Shown here: piece after piece, positions 18,044 through 26,384 of the stretch
How the letters are laid out: each line of letters opens with the position of its first letter
Position numbering within the stretch: position 1 is the first letter of the stretch
Source: Levilactobacillus suantsaiihabitans
Lineage (GTDB): Bacteria; Bacillota; Bacilli; Lactobacillales; Lactobacillaceae
Assembly (NCBI RefSeq): GCF_004745505.1
Contig: NZ_RKLX01000002.1
Location: 1 to 64,000 of the forward strand
Length of the DNA: 64,000 bases
Direction of reading: 5' to 3'
Program-made: the position numbers and the translations under genes
The notes under the pieces: generated by a model
Told to the model about the DNA's origin: nothing
The model's input: the letters and a program-made list of their open reading frames with translations, nothing else
The model's database searches: none

Positions 18044-18210
18044 GTTCGCTAGAGATGAGTTGGAACGCTGAGGGCGTCGGCCCGAGCCACAGAGCGGTCT
18101 CGGACCTCAACTTGGAGCCGATGGCCCGCGTCTCCAAGTTGCCAGTTCCCTAAGCGCCGGGGCCCGTGGCACTAAGGGAACTCCCACAGCTGAACTCATC
18201 TCTAGCGAAC
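18044..18210 (+). repeat. element A copy 1 (covariant stem)
   Basis: 167 nt. The closing stem GTTCGCTAGAGATGAGTT / AACTCATCTCTAGCGAAC is perfect but differs from the usual GTTCGCCAAATATGGGTT stem at several base pairs. Inner hairpins are CCGAG/CTCGG, CAACTTGGAG/CTCCAAGTTG and an AGTTCCCT/AGGGAACT arm. It is followed by the spacer and element B. Confidence 0.85.
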
Positions 18211-18315
18211 TCTCGGCTTTGGTAGTGGTTGTCCATGACAGTTGGCACGACAGCGACTCGCAATCCACATGGAGAAAGGCTTCAAGGTAGCCGCCGGGGA
18301 CCATGCTGCTGACAC

Positions 18316-18490
18316 TGGCTGTGTCGGCGGTGTTGGCTGAGGTTTTTTCTCAGCCTACAGCGCGGGACGACTTGAGAGACTGGCCGGCTTTGCCAGGCTT
18401 TCAAGCGAACCGGAAGACCGCTTCTCAGGCTGGAGGTGTTCCCCAGAGCAGGCGGAACCCTGGCTGATGCAGGCGCCTGGTTTCACCAAT
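18316..18490 (+). repeat. element B copy 1 (5' stem strand degraded)
   Basis: Retains the GGCTGAG/CTCAGCC hairpin, the CTTGAGAGACTGGC...CAGGCTTTCAAG arm and the ACCCTGGCTG 3' stem strand, but the matching CAGCCAGGGT strand has been lost. The outer end GGTTCAACCTTCAG stops at 18552 and is followed by a short piece of element C (GCTAACCGCCTGTCGTCA). Confidence 0.75.
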
Positions 18491-18616
18491 TTCAGATGTC
18501 GGAACACCTTCGTTACTGCAATCAGCGCGTTAATTTTAGGTTCAACCTTCAGCTGCTAACCGCCTGTCGTCACACTCTTAACAAAGCAGTTAATTTCACA
18601 ATCGGTACCGAACGAG

Positions 18617-18645
18617 TAAACAAACGGTCGCCGCAATGTTATACT
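18617..18645 (+). promoter_or_regulatory. candidate promoter
   Basis: TAAACA, 17 nt spacer, TATACT. It reads towards the hairpins at 18705-18793 with no gene downstream on this strand. Confidence 0.4.
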
Positions 18646-18651
18646 GGCACC

Positions 18652-18795
18652 GAGGTGGGCTTCAACCCATCTGTGAAACACACCATAACTCAATCTCCAA
18701 CAAAGGGAACACTGATGTCGCGGTCGGCATCGATGGTCCCTTTGCTAAACCAAAAACGTGCACCGACCCTCTCTGTGGTCAGTGCACGTTTTTCG
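18652..18795 (+). ncRNA. candidate small RNA, about 145 nt
   Basis: From the promoter at 18617-18645 a transcript would fold CAAAGGGA...TCCCTTTG and end at the AAAAACGTGCAC/GTGCACGTTTTT hairpin. It would run antisense to the last 15 bp of the YolD-like gene. A short frame from ATG 18714 is also possible; neither is proven. Confidence 0.3.
18752..18793 (-). terminator. terminator of the Y-polymerase cassette
   Basis: AAAAACGTGCAC and GTGCACGTTTTT form a perfect 12-bp inverted repeat with T runs on both strands, so it can work in both directions. It overlaps the last codons of the YolD-like gene. Confidence 0.85.
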
Positions 18796-19171
18796 GTGAA
18801 ACAACGCATCGAATTGCGGCTAGCGCTACCGATTGGCATTTACCGGTAGGCAGCTGGCAAATGATTTGATCGTCAAATACCCCGGCAATCACCCCATCCA
18901 AAAGCTGAATGGTCTGATTGTCATCCACCACGTTTAACTGCAGGTGGACCGGCTGTTGACTGCGCCAGGCTGCGGCGAGGCGCTCACTGACGACCGCCGC
19001 AGTTTGTTCAGGCAAAGGCTGTTCCACCTGCTCGGCCGCATGCATTTTGGCCAAGGCGCTGGTGTGATCAGACAAGTAGAACCCACCCCACTTCAACATG
19101 CCGCGGTCGTGATAATCGCGGTGAAAGAAGTTCTGGGCGAGGTCGTCGTTGTCAGTTTGGTGCAAAATCAT
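18779..19171 (-). CDS. YolD-like protein
   Basis: 130 residues. DRGMLKWGGFYLSDHTSAL is the N-terminal signature of YolD-like proteins, a small firmicute family next to UmuC-type Y-family polymerases and thought to serve a UmuD-like accessory role in the SOS response. AGGAAG precedes the ATG. It is third in the minus-strand cassette polymerase - 102-residue protein - YolD, 14 bp after the middle gene, so it should be co-transcribed from the LexA-controlled promoter at 20812-20840. Confidence 0.82.
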   Translation of the reverse strand: MILHQTDNDDLAQNFFHRDYHDRGMLKWGGFYLSDHTSALAKMHAAEQVEQPLPEQTAAVVSERLAAAWRSQQPVHLQLNVVDDNQTIQLLDGVIAGVFDDQIICQLPTGKCQSVALAAIRCVVSPKNVH

Positions 19172-19184
19172 GACGCGTCACTTC

Positions 19185-19493
19185 CTAACGAATCCAGCGC
19201 TGACTCAGTGGCCAGCGCACGCGACCGAAGTCGACGAAATGCAGCGTAAGCGCCGTGCCCTGTCGGACCTGGTTGAGGACCCGCTCCAAGACGGCCAGGT
19301 CGGTGGTACGCAGCGAATGCAACGGGATCGACCGTTCGCGATGATTTTTTCGTTGAATGTCCAAGAAGAAATTGAAGACGTGGCCGTACTGATTATTGAC
19401 CACATCCAGGCGGTATTGACAGTGCCACTGGGCCGTAAACAGGGGCTGCAAGCGACGTAAAATCAACTCAGCTTCCTTGGTCTCATCAATCAA
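19185..19493 (-). CDS. small protein of the Y-polymerase cassette
   Basis: 102 residues from a TTG at 19493, which follows GGGGGG by 7 nt; an in-frame ATG at 19508 overlaps that site. It overlaps the polymerase stop by 8 nt, so translation is probably coupled. The sequence (LIDETKEAELILRRLQPLFTA..., HFVDFGRVRWPLSQRWIR) has no domain I can name. Its fixed place between a Y-family polymerase and a YolD-like gene suggests a role in the same damage-tolerance system. A lactobacillus-specific accessory gene is the simplest reading. Confidence 0.7.
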   Translation of the reverse strand: MIDETKEAELILRRLQPLFTAQWHCQYRLDVVNNQYGHVFNFFLDIQRKNHRERSIPLHSLRTTDLAVLERVLNQVRQGTALTLHFVDFGRVRWPLSQRWIR

Positions 19494-20784
19494 AGCTATT
19501 CCCCCCATTGTGGCCCCCGACCAACGCGGCCCGGCGCAACATGGTGCCGCCCTTCAAGAGGCTGCTGGCTGGAATGACGGCGGTCTTGCCGAAGCGGTCC
19601 CGCAGTTCGTCGATGACCCGGTCAAACTTATCGTCCTTGATTTGGCGTTGGGGGTCTTGAAACAAGTCCAGTTGTAACCGACCGCTAGGACTCAGGCGTG
19701 ACAGGCCGACCCCCAGGTTGCGGACCGGCTGGCCGTCCCAAATTTCCCGAAACAACGTCACCAATTCCCGGATAATCGTTTGGGCGTTGTCGGTCGGGTC
19801 GATGCGCCGGCTGTGGTGTAAGCCACTGCGGCCATCGTCGGCTTGGCCATCCCAAGCAAAGCCGACGTACAGGCTGATACAACTGGTCTGTTGCTGGTGG
19901 TGGCGCATGCGGGCCGTGGTCTGCAGGCCAATTTCACGCAAGACCAGCTCGATTTCACTTTGCACGCGGTAATCGCGCGGCAAGACCTGCGAATTACTCC
20001 AGCTCTTCTCTTTGGGCGGGCGCACCTGGGTGAAATGGCTGCGGTCGATGCCCCAGGCCAGCGCAAAGAGTTGCACGCCCATCAGCCCCATCGTTTGCTG
20101 CAACTCATACGGGTTCACGTGGGCCAGCTCACCCATGCTGTGGATCCCCAGCCGCTGCAGGTGCGCGGCGGTGCGGTGACCGATGCTCCACACCTTGGTC
20201 AGCTGCGTGATGGGCCAGATGTATTGCGGAACCGTCTCGTAGGTCAGGCGGCCGATCAACTCGCGGTCGTGTTTGGCCTGCAGATCCAAGGCTAGCTTGG
20301 CTTGAACGGGGTTCTCCCCAATGCCGACCGTCGTGTACAGCCCCAGCTCATGACGAATCCGCAACTGAATCTTGCGGGCGACCTCCTCTGGCGTGCGGCC
20401 AAACAACCGCCACGACTTGGTCATGTCCAAGATGGATTCATCGATGGAATACGGAAATAAATCGGCATCGGCCACGTACTCGCGAAAAATCTTATTGATG
20501 GCCAGATTTTTTTGAATGTAAAGGTTCATCCGCGGTGGCACCACCAAAATGCGCGGGTCACGGGGCACCTCGTATTGCCGGGAGACATTGCTGATGCCAA
20601 AGAGCTTTTTGGCCATCGGCGACGCGGCCAAGACCAGTCCCGAACCGGTATTGTCTGCTTCCGACATCACGACGATCACGGATTTCAGCGGGTTCAACCC
20701 CCGCTCCACACTCTCGACGCTGGCATAAAACGACTTGTTGTCGATCATAAAGAACATCCCGTGTGGTTCGTGGCTGTAGTCCAT
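19486..20784 (-). CDS. Y-family DNA polymerase (UmuC/ImpB type)
   Basis: 432 residues; error-prone translesion DNA polymerase. Catalytic acidic residues are in FMIDNKSFYASVE (about residues 12-24) and PYSIDESILDM (about 112). A helix-hairpin-helix region follows (VWSIGHRTAAHLQRLGIHSMGELA, about 190-213), then the little-finger domain. The C-terminus is a family-typical tail (DKFDRVIDELRDRFGKTAVIPASSLLKGGTM). Length matches chromosomal UmuC-like proteins of lactobacilli rather than shorter DinB. It is first gene of a three-gene cassette, and its promoter has a LexA box between -35 and -10, so it should be SOS-induced. Confidence 0.92.
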   Translation of the reverse strand: MDYSHEPHGMFFMIDNKSFYASVESVERGLNPLKSVIVVMSEADNTGSGLVLAASPMAKKLFGISNVSRQYEVPRDPRILVVPPRMNLYIQKNLAINKIFREYVADADLFPYSIDESILDMTKSWRLFGRTPEEVARKIQLRIRHELGLYTTVGIGENPVQAKLALDLQAKHDRELIGRLTYETVPQYIWPITQLTKVWSIGHRTAAHLQRLGIHSMGELAHVNPYELQQTMGLMGVQLFALAWGIDRSHFTQVRPPKEKSWSNSQVLPRDYRVQSEIELVLREIGLQTTARMRHHQQQTSCISLYVGFAWDGQADDGRSGLHHSRRIDPTDNAQTIIRELVTLFREIWDGQPVRNLGVGLSRLSPSGRLQLDLFQDPQRQIKDDKFDRVIDELRDRFGKTAVIPASSLLKGGTMLRRAALVGGHNGGNSFD

Positions 20785-20811
20785 GGCACGTTTCCTCCCT
20801 TCGTTGTTCTC

Positions 20812-20840
20812 ATTATACGAACACTTGTTCTAATTTGCAA
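20812..20840 (-). promoter_or_regulatory. SOS promoter with LexA box
   Basis: Minus-strand TTGCAA, 17 nt spacer, TATAAT. GAACACTTGTTC at 20819-20830, a LexA (DinR) half-site pair GAAC-N4-GTTC, fills the spacer, ideal for repression. Confidence 0.88.
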
Positions 20841-21094
20841 GGGGAACAGCGAAATTAATCGCTAACTTTTTGGGCAACCCACTGGCCTCGTTTTCCAGAA
20901 TCATTCAGGAAAAATTCACTTGCTTATCCCCTGATTAGCGGCCGTGAACATAGACCGATTTTGTCCACCAACCCGCCACCCTTTAAACTAACTAAACCAC
21001 CAATTTAACAGTCCGGTTATGCCATTAAATTAACTAACAGATTGTGGGATTACCTTATTTTAGTGGCTTTTATTTGGTAGTCGTGTTAGAATGT

Positions 21095-21195
21095 ACTTGT
21101 GAAGTTAGCCCTAGTCAACTAGCTTCCTCAACTTTTAAGCAGGTTTCGATTTGCCGCACTTAAACACGGTGAAATCGGACCTGTTTTTGGTTTTA
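21095..21195 (+). ncRNA. candidate small RNA
   Basis: After a TTAGAAT -10-like box near 21086 there is no open frame. The sequence folds into GAAGTTAG/CTAGCTTC, then CAGGTTTCGATTT / AAATCGGACCTG, and ends in TTTTTGG, a proper intrinsic terminator. That gives a predicted 95-100-nt RNA. The rest of 20841-21282 shows nothing I recognise. Confidence 0.4.
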
Positions 21196-21282
21196 CTGGG
21201 CAAAACCAGGCTGTTACAGCTTTTTGGGTGTGTCCAAATGTATGCGCTTACCAATCGAATCTTTTCAACCCGTGTGTATTTT

Positions 21283-21326
21283 AAAAAAGACCCAGTTCCG
21301 AATGATTCTCGGAGCTAGGTCTTTTG
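21283..21326 (-). terminator. terminator after thiE
   Basis: AAAAGACC...AG-TCCGA and TCGGA...GGTCTTTT pair around ATGATTC, with T runs on both strands. Confidence 0.8.
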
Positions 21327-21420
21327 TGATAGGCGCTATTCAGGAGCGGCCGGTATTCATCGCCCCCCCTTGACTAAAGTCACAGGTTTATGGGAACGGT
21401 CTGCTAAACTACCACGACCA

Positions 21421-22074
21421 TTACTTTTGAAAAGCGCGCCGCATGGCCTGCGTGTCGGCCAAGGGGTCATCACTGCGCGTCAACAGGGTGATGACTGCGA
21501 CCCCCGCGGCTCCCGTCGCCGCAATGGCTGGCAGAGAGTCGACCGTCACGCCGCCAATCGCCACGATGGGCACGTTGGCCTGCTTGACCAGCGCGGCCAG
21601 GCCGTCGACACCCATGGCCGGATCGGCGTCATCCTTGGAAACAGTCGGGTAGATGGGACCGCTACCGATGTAGTCGATACCGTCAATCTGATTGGCCGCC
21701 GCCACCTGAGCCGCTGTGTTACACGACAAGCCCACGAACATCCGTCGATCATCGATCTTTTCGATGACCTGCTGAATCTTCTGGTCGCTTTGGCCCACGT
21801 GGATGCCGTCCGCATTTAGCAAAATGGCCAGATTCACATCATCATCCACGATAAACGGGACGTTGGCCTCGTGACACTGCACCCGCAAATCGCTGCCCAA
21901 CGCCAACCGCTGCTCCTCATTTAACGTACTGGCACCCTTGTCTCTGAACTGAAACGCCGTGATGCCGGCATCCAGCATGGTCGCCAACACCTTACGCAAA
22001 TCTTGACCGGGAACGTCTTGGCTCCCCGCCACAAAGTAGGCCCGTAACAGGCCTGGTTCAAACGTCACTGACAT
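21421..22074 (-). CDS. thiE: thiamine-phosphate synthase
   Basis: 217 residues, the usual length. It joins HMP-pyrophosphate and thiazole phosphate to make thiamine phosphate. TIM-barrel motifs visible: FQFRDKGAS, VPFIVDDDVNLAI, DGIHVGQSDQ, VGLSCNT, DYIGSGPIYPTVSK, PIVAIGGV and GAAGVAVITLL (phosphate binding). The start codon overlaps the thiD stop as TAATG, so it is translationally coupled to thiD. It is last gene of the salvage pathway here and is followed by a terminator. Confidence 0.95.
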   Translation of the reverse strand: MSVTFEPGLLRAYFVAGSQDVPGQDLRKVLATMLDAGITAFQFRDKGASTLNEEQRLALGSDLRVQCHEANVPFIVDDDVNLAILLNADGIHVGQSDQKIQQVIEKIDDRRMFVGLSCNTAAQVAAANQIDGIDYIGSGPIYPTVSKDDADPAMGVDGLAALVKQANVPIVAIGGVTVDSLPAIAATGAAGVAVITLLTRSDDPLADTQAMRRAFQK

Positions 22075-22889
22075 TATTCAGCGCCTCCTTGATTGTAAGC
22101 CCAATGGTTCAATGGTCCGTGACCGTGGCCGACCGCGATGGGATTGGCGATAGCTGCCGTCACGTAGTCCTTGCCCAGGCGAATGGCCGATTCGAAATCC
22201 TTGCCCTTCGCCAGTTCAGCAGTGATGCAAGACGACAGCGTGTCGCCCGTGCCGTGAGTTCGCACGGTATCGTAGCGCGGTGCCGTCAGCCAAAATGACC
22301 GCCCGTCATCTAGTAACACGAAGTCACTGGCCTTATCCGGCGTGGCTTCGTGGCCGCCCTTGATGATGATGTTCTTGGCCCCCAGGTCTTGGAGTGCCAC
22401 GGCGGCCCGTTCCATATCGGCCGCCGTCGTAATCTTTTGCCCGGTCAAACGTTCGGCTTCCGGCAAGTTAGGCGTCAACACATCCGCCAGCGGCACCAGT
22501 TCCTCACGCACCGTGGCCACGGCATCGTCGGCCAACAACGCCGCCCCGCCCTTGGCAATCATGACCGGATCGACCGTCAATGGACCGAACTGGTATTTTT
22601 TCAAATTTTCCACGACGCCATGCACGTGAGCCGCATCGGCCAACATCCCCGTCTTGCAGGCCCGAATCTTCAGGTCTGCCGCTAGTGAGGCGAATTGTTC
22701 GTCAATTAATTTTTGCGGCAAGGCCATAAAGTCCTGCACACCCAGTGTATTTTGCGCGGTCACCGCGACGATGACGGCGGTGGCGAAGACGTTGCGCTCC
22801 TGCATCGTCTTCAGGTCGGCCATCACGCCGGCCCCACCCCCGCTGTCGGTTCCAGCAATCGTTAAGGTTTGTGGAAATTCATTTGCCAT
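22074..22889 (-). CDS. thiD: hydroxymethylpyrimidine (phosphate) kinase
   Basis: 271 residues; phosphorylates HMP and HMP-phosphate. Ribokinase-fold motifs: TIAGTDSGGGAGVMADLKT near the start, TAVTAQNT-type substrate loop, KTGML, VDPVMIAKGG, TPNLPEAERLTG and the anion hole/catalytic RTHGTGDTLSSCI with the Asp base. It is coupled to thiE. Usually thiM lies immediately upstream in one riboswitch-controlled operon, but here 913 bp of repeats intervene. A weak promoter (GTGACA-18-TCATAA) can be drawn at the repeat edge near 22930-22960. Confidence 0.95.
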   Translation of the reverse strand: MANEFPQTLTIAGTDSGGGAGVMADLKTMQERNVFATAVIVAVTAQNTLGVQDFMALPQKLIDEQFASLAADLKIRACKTGMLADAAHVHGVVENLKKYQFGPLTVDPVMIAKGGAALLADDAVATVREELVPLADVLTPNLPEAERLTGQKITTAADMERAAVALQDLGAKNIIIKGGHEATPDKASDFVLLDDGRSFWLTAPRYDTVRTHGTGDTLSSCITAELAKGKDFESAIRLGKDYVTAAIANPIAVGHGHGPLNHWAYNQGGAE

Positions 22890-23013
22890 TGTTACTCATC
22901 CCTTCTGGTTCTACTTCTTTTTATGATGATTAACCTAAAATCTTTGTCACCATGCGACTCTTAGCGTTAAGATTAGTCGCTCACAGCTTCATTGCAAAAA
23001 CTGGCCGCCTACC

Positions 23014-23179
23014 GTTCGCCAAATATGGGTTGGAACGCTGGGGCGGACGGGCCGAGCCAAAGGACGGTCTCGGCGCCTCGCTTTGAGCCGAAGCCCACGT
23101 CTCAAAGACGCCAGTTCCCTAAGCGGCATAAATCGCGCCGCTAAGGGAACTCCCACGGCTGAACCCATATTTGGCGAAC
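23014..23179 (+). repeat. element A copy 2
   Basis: 166 nt. Closing stem GTTCGCCAAATATGGGTT / AACCCATATTTGGCGAAC (18 bp, perfect). Hairpins GCCGAG/CTCGGC, CTTTGAG/CTCAAAG and AGTTCCCT...AGGGAACT. It is preceded by CTGGCCGCCTACC. No element B follows; 23180-23511 holds nothing else I recognise. Confidence 0.9.
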
Positions 23180-23511
23180 TCTCGGCTACAGAAGTGCATG
23201 CCAGTAACAGTCGGCTTAGCCCCAGGTAGTGGCTAAACTAGTTCTAACGCGCTACGGATAATCATTCACTCACCGGGACCTCTGTCTGCTACAGGCTTTA
23301 GTTCCATTATCAGCGAACCGAATACGGTTACCCCGGGATTCAACGCGTGAGTTTCAATTTCACCTTTTTGCGACTAATTGGTGGTTAGCTGTTCACCTTC
23401 GGCTAAGGCTGGTTAATTTCCAATTCTGTTGTGCTGGGCAACCCGTACCATGTGCGTGACTGCACCCCCACAGCCCGCCGCTGCGAATCACCACTACCGT
23501 AGCCGTGAGTG

Positions 23512-23664
23512 GCGCGAAATCTAGGTTCAGCCGGGGAATTTGCCAGTGGGCTTTGCTGGCAAATTGGTGACTTTGAGACAGCGAATTTCTGGCTCAAAGC
23601 AAGCACCGAGACCGCATTTTGGCTCGGTGCGTCCTCCCCCAGCGTTCCAACCTAGATTTCGTGC
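23512..23664 (-). repeat. element A copy 3, highly divergent but fully paired
   Basis: 153 nt in reverse orientation. The closing stem is GCGCGAAATCTAGGTT / AACCTAGATTTCGTGC. Hairpins are AATTTGCCAG/CTGGCAAATT, CTTTGAG/CTCAAAG and GCACCGAG/CTCGGTGC. Little primary sequence is shared with other copies in the closing stem and the first hairpin, yet pairing is kept. It is flanked by the family strings CCGTAGCC and GGTAGGCGGCCAG. Confidence 0.85.
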
Positions 23665-23708
23665 CGCGGTAGGCGGCCAGCCCCGAAAAATTAGACGTTG
23701 ATGCGCAG

Positions 23709-23768
23709 TTGGAGCCGTTCCCCATAGCAAGCGGAACTCCGGCAGGCGCAGGCACTGGTTTCCGCCAT
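23709..23768 (+). repeat. fragment of element B
   Basis: TTGGAGCCGTTCCCCATAGCA and GCAGGCACTGGTTT match the 3' third of B; the rest is missing. Confidence 0.5.
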
Positions 23769-23802
23769 TTTCTGGATAAGGCGACCAGCCCCGAAACATT
23801 TA

Positions 23803-24591
23803 TTATTCGAAAGCCGCAATGCCTTCGATTTCCGCGACGGTGGCGGTTTGGAGCTTGTCGAGGAGCTTCATGATAAAGGTCCCCGCTCCCAGATTAGGCG
23901 TGGCTTCCGCGACCAGTTGGCCGATGGCCGCAAAGACCAGGCAGGCCGTTTGGGCCGCTTCAAAGTAGTCGTCCGTGACCGCGCAGAAGGCCGCCACGAT
24001 GCTGGAAAGCATGTCGCCCGAGCCAACGTGGATCTGGAACAATTTCGTCCCGTTCAAGACCTTGACCGCCCGCTCACCATCCGTGATGACGTCCGTGGGC
24101 CCAGAGAGGATGACCACGCACTTTAATTTCTGCGCGCAGGCCTTGGCAATCGCCGTCCGGTCACCGGTGCCTTCGCCGGCGTCAATGCCCTTGGCCTGCC
24201 AGTCGACTCCCGCCAGTGCCGCAATTTCACCGGCATTGCCCCGAATCACGTCGGGATGGAAATCGTTTAACAGGCCGGTCGCCATTTGCATCCGGTATTT
24301 TACGGCGCCGACCGCCACTGGGTCGATCACCAGCGGCCGGTGTTGCCGGTTGGCGGACTGCCCCACGGCGCGGATCTGGGTGACCTGCGTGGCGGTGACG
24401 GCCCCCAGATTCAGGCACACCGCCCCGGCCAGGCCAACCATTTCGTCCGCCTCGGCCACCTCTTCGGACATGATGGGCGACGCGCCGATCGCGTTGATGC
24501 CGTTAGCCACGTCTTGGACGGTCACGAAATTCGACACGTTAAAGACAATCGGGTTTTGTGCCCGTAATTCATCTAGCAAAGCCACTTTCAT
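23803..24591 (-). CDS. thiM: hydroxyethylthiazole kinase
   Basis: 263 residues; phosphorylates thiazole (THZ) for thiamin salvage. Motifs: PIVFNVSNFVTVQDVANG near the start (substrate site; the usual Thr of VTN is Ser here), GASPIMSEE, NLGAVT, DPVAVGA, NAGEI, and GSGDMLSSIVAAF near residue 190, where the canonical Cys/Thr of GTGCxL is replaced. Start is ATG at 24591 after GGGAGGAA; the frame continues 33 codons upstream without a ribosome-binding site. A TPP riboswitch controls it. thiD and thiE lie beyond a repeat cluster. Confidence 0.93.
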   Translation of the reverse strand: MKVALLDELRAQNPIVFNVSNFVTVQDVANGINAIGASPIMSEEVAEADEMVGLAGAVCLNLGAVTATQVTQIRAVGQSANRQHRPLVIDPVAVGAVKYRMQMATGLLNDFHPDVIRGNAGEIAALAGVDWQAKGIDAGEGTGDRTAIAKACAQKLKCVVILSGPTDVITDGERAVKVLNGTKLFQIHVGSGDMLSSIVAAFCAVTDDYFEAAQTACLVFAAIGQLVAEATPNLGAGTFIMKLLDKLQTATVAEIEGIAAFE

Positions 24592-24730
24592 TGGTAATTC
24601 CTCCCTTGAATTGGTCCCGTAAACGGCCACTTCTAGCATACCCGGCCGGTGACACAAACTTGCGGGGTACGCCATGCATTTAACGGCCACCTAACGAACC
24701 ACTATGTGAGCGCTTTAATTTTTCACCAAA

Positions 24731-24885
24731 CAAAAAGCGGGCCCCGCCTCACGTTCAGTGAACCGGTGGCCCGTTGTGGGTGCCACGACACGTTCCCTTC
24801 GCAAGTCTGAACTTGACAGGTTCCAAGGGATCACGGTCGCCCGTATCTCAGCCCAGTGTGGACACCCCTAGTGTTGGTTTAAGTT
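24731..24885 (-). promoter_or_regulatory. TPP riboswitch with terminator, upstream of thiM
   Basis: On the minus strand the aptamer (about 24787-24875) has the THI-box strings ACTAGGGGTG, GCTGAGA, ACCCTTGAACCTG-like (CCCTTGGAACCTGTC) and a closing ACGTGT. It is followed by CGGGCC/GGCCCG and a CTTTTTG run (24731-24776), an intrinsic terminator. TPP binding should stop transcription before thiM. Confidence 0.93.
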
Positions 24886-24925
24886 AAGTATAGCAGGTTT
24901 AGCCGTCGACGCAACGCTTCTCATA

Positions 24926-25762
24926 TTAATGGGTAAAACGTTGAGCTGCCTCACCAACGACGTGCCACATGTGGTCGATCATCTTGTCGGACATGAACCG
25001 GCGCGCTACCAGCACCTGACTACCGGCCCCCGCATGATAGCGGGTCTTGGGCCGGCGCGACAAGGCAGCGCGGTCGACCAAGCGAGCAATCACGCGCGGC
25101 TGACTGGCAAACTGTTTGGCCACCGTCAAGACGGCCGCAGCCCGGTTCGCCGTTGGCCGGTAAGGACCCTGCGCCGAGGTGGCTTTCAAATGGTCGGCGG
25201 CGATGTCGGCCCACTCGGATTGAATGGACCCCGGTTCAACGACGATCGTTTGAATCCCCAACGGTTCCAGTTCTAAGCGCAAGGTATCCGACAGGCCTTC
25301 AAGCGCAAATTTGGACGCCACGTACCAGCTGGCCATGGGTTGGGCAATCTTGCCGTCCACGGAGGTGATGTTGATGATGCGACCGCTGTGTTGTTGGCGC
25401 ATCATCGGCAGGACAGATTGGATCAACCGCGCCGCCCCGAACAAGTTCACGTCGAATTGGTCGCGGGCCTGATCCATCGGCACCTCTTCCAAGGCCCCCA
25501 GCAGGCCGTAGCCGGCATTGTTGACCAAAATGTCCACGCGGCCGGTCTCACTGACGATGCGGTCCACCACCTTTTCCACGCTGATGGGGTCCGTCACGTC
25601 CAGCGCCAGCGTCGTGATACCTAGGTCGTCCAAATCATTCATCCGACTGACCCGCCGCGCACCGGCATAAACGGTGACGCCGTTACGGTGCAGGCTGCGG
25701 GCAATCGCGTTGCCAATCCCGGACGAGGCCCCGGTGACCAAAGCTACTTTTCTGTGTGTCAT
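24926..25762 (-). CDS. short-chain dehydrogenase/reductase
   Basis: 278 residues; NAD(P)-dependent oxidoreductase of the classical SDR fold. Cofactor motif TGASSGIG (about 10-17), an Arg pair after the second strand (GARR) favouring NADPH, LVNNAGYG, catalytic Ser in INITSVDG and YVASK. The C-terminal 60 residues are longer than in minimal SDRs. GGAGGGAT lies before the ATG. It is monocistronic, upstream of the TPP leader and unrelated to thiamin. The substrate cannot be inferred. Confidence 0.88.
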   Translation of the reverse strand: MTHRKVALVTGASSGIGNAIARSLHRNGVTVYAGARRVSRMNDLDDLGITTLALDVTDPISVEKVVDRIVSETGRVDILVNNAGYGLLGALEEVPMDQARDQFDVNLFGAARLIQSVLPMMRQQHSGRIINITSVDGKIAQPMASWYVASKFALEGLSDTLRLELEPLGIQTIVVEPGSIQSEWADIAADHLKATSAQGPYRPTANRAAAVLTVAKQFASQPRVIARLVDRAALSRRPKTRYHAGAGSQVLVARRFMSDKMIDHMWHVVGEAAQRFTH

Positions 25763-25938
25763 ACTTATCCCTCCAATTGGGTTTTCCTATCTAATTTTGA
25801 AATCCGCTACCCCTAGCATAGCGAATAGGTGTAAGCGATTGCAATTAATCTGGCAAAGGTTGAGGCTAAAATTAACGCGCCGATTGTCGTAATGATGGTG
25901 TTCTGGAAACTAAATCTAGTGAAACCAGACGCCTGCGT

Positions 25939-26104
25939 CAGCCAGGGTTCCGCCTGCTATGGGGGACACCTCCAGCCTGAGAAGCGGGCTTCCGGTTCGC
26001 TTTGAAGCCTGGCAAAACCCGCCAGTCTCCAAAGTCGCCCCGCGCTGTAGGCTGAGACAAAACCTCAGCCAACACCGCCGACACAGCCGGCTCCACCCTG
26101 GCTG
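25939..26104 (-). repeat. element B copy 2
   Basis: 166 nt bounded by CAGCCAGGGT and ACCCTGGCTG, with the GGCTGAG/CTCAGCC hairpin intact. Confidence 0.88.
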
Positions 26105-26218
26105 CCTCCGGCAAGGTTGACGACTATCAGCAACACTGTGTTAGTGAAAGACTAGTCGTTAATGTAGCTACTACCGGGGGAAGGCAACTGTTACTGGCAT
26201 GCACCACAGTAGCCGAGA

Positions 26219-26384
26219 GTTCGCCAAATATGGGTTCAGCCGTGGGAGTTGCCTTAGCGGTACGGTTTATGCCGCTTAGGCAACTGGCGTCTTTGAGACG
26301 TGGGCTTCGGCTCAAAGCGAGGCGCCGAGACCGTCCTTTGGCTCGGCCCGTCCGCCCCAGCGTTCCAACCCATATTTGGCGAAC
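26219..26384 (-). repeat. element A copy 4
   Basis: 166 nt, closing stem identical to copy 2, in reverse orientation; follows element B across an approximately 115-nt spacer. Confidence 0.9.

Noticed and set aside
18044-18210. Element A as a tRNA or tmRNA-like gene because of its cloverleaf-like shape
   Set aside because: No T-loop, anticodon arm or CCA-type acceptor pattern; the closing stem is 18 bp, far longer than an acceptor stem.
18107-18304. Open frames inside elements A and B, recurring as peptides such as GGVPQSRR and ANRKTAPQAGG
   Set aside because: They recur because the repeats recur; copies have frame-breaking indels while helices are kept, so selection is on structure and not on protein.
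24731-24885. Terminator part of the TPP leader as an element C copy
   Set aside because: It shares only GC-rich hairpin character; the conserved C strings are absent and the aptamer is clearly TPP.
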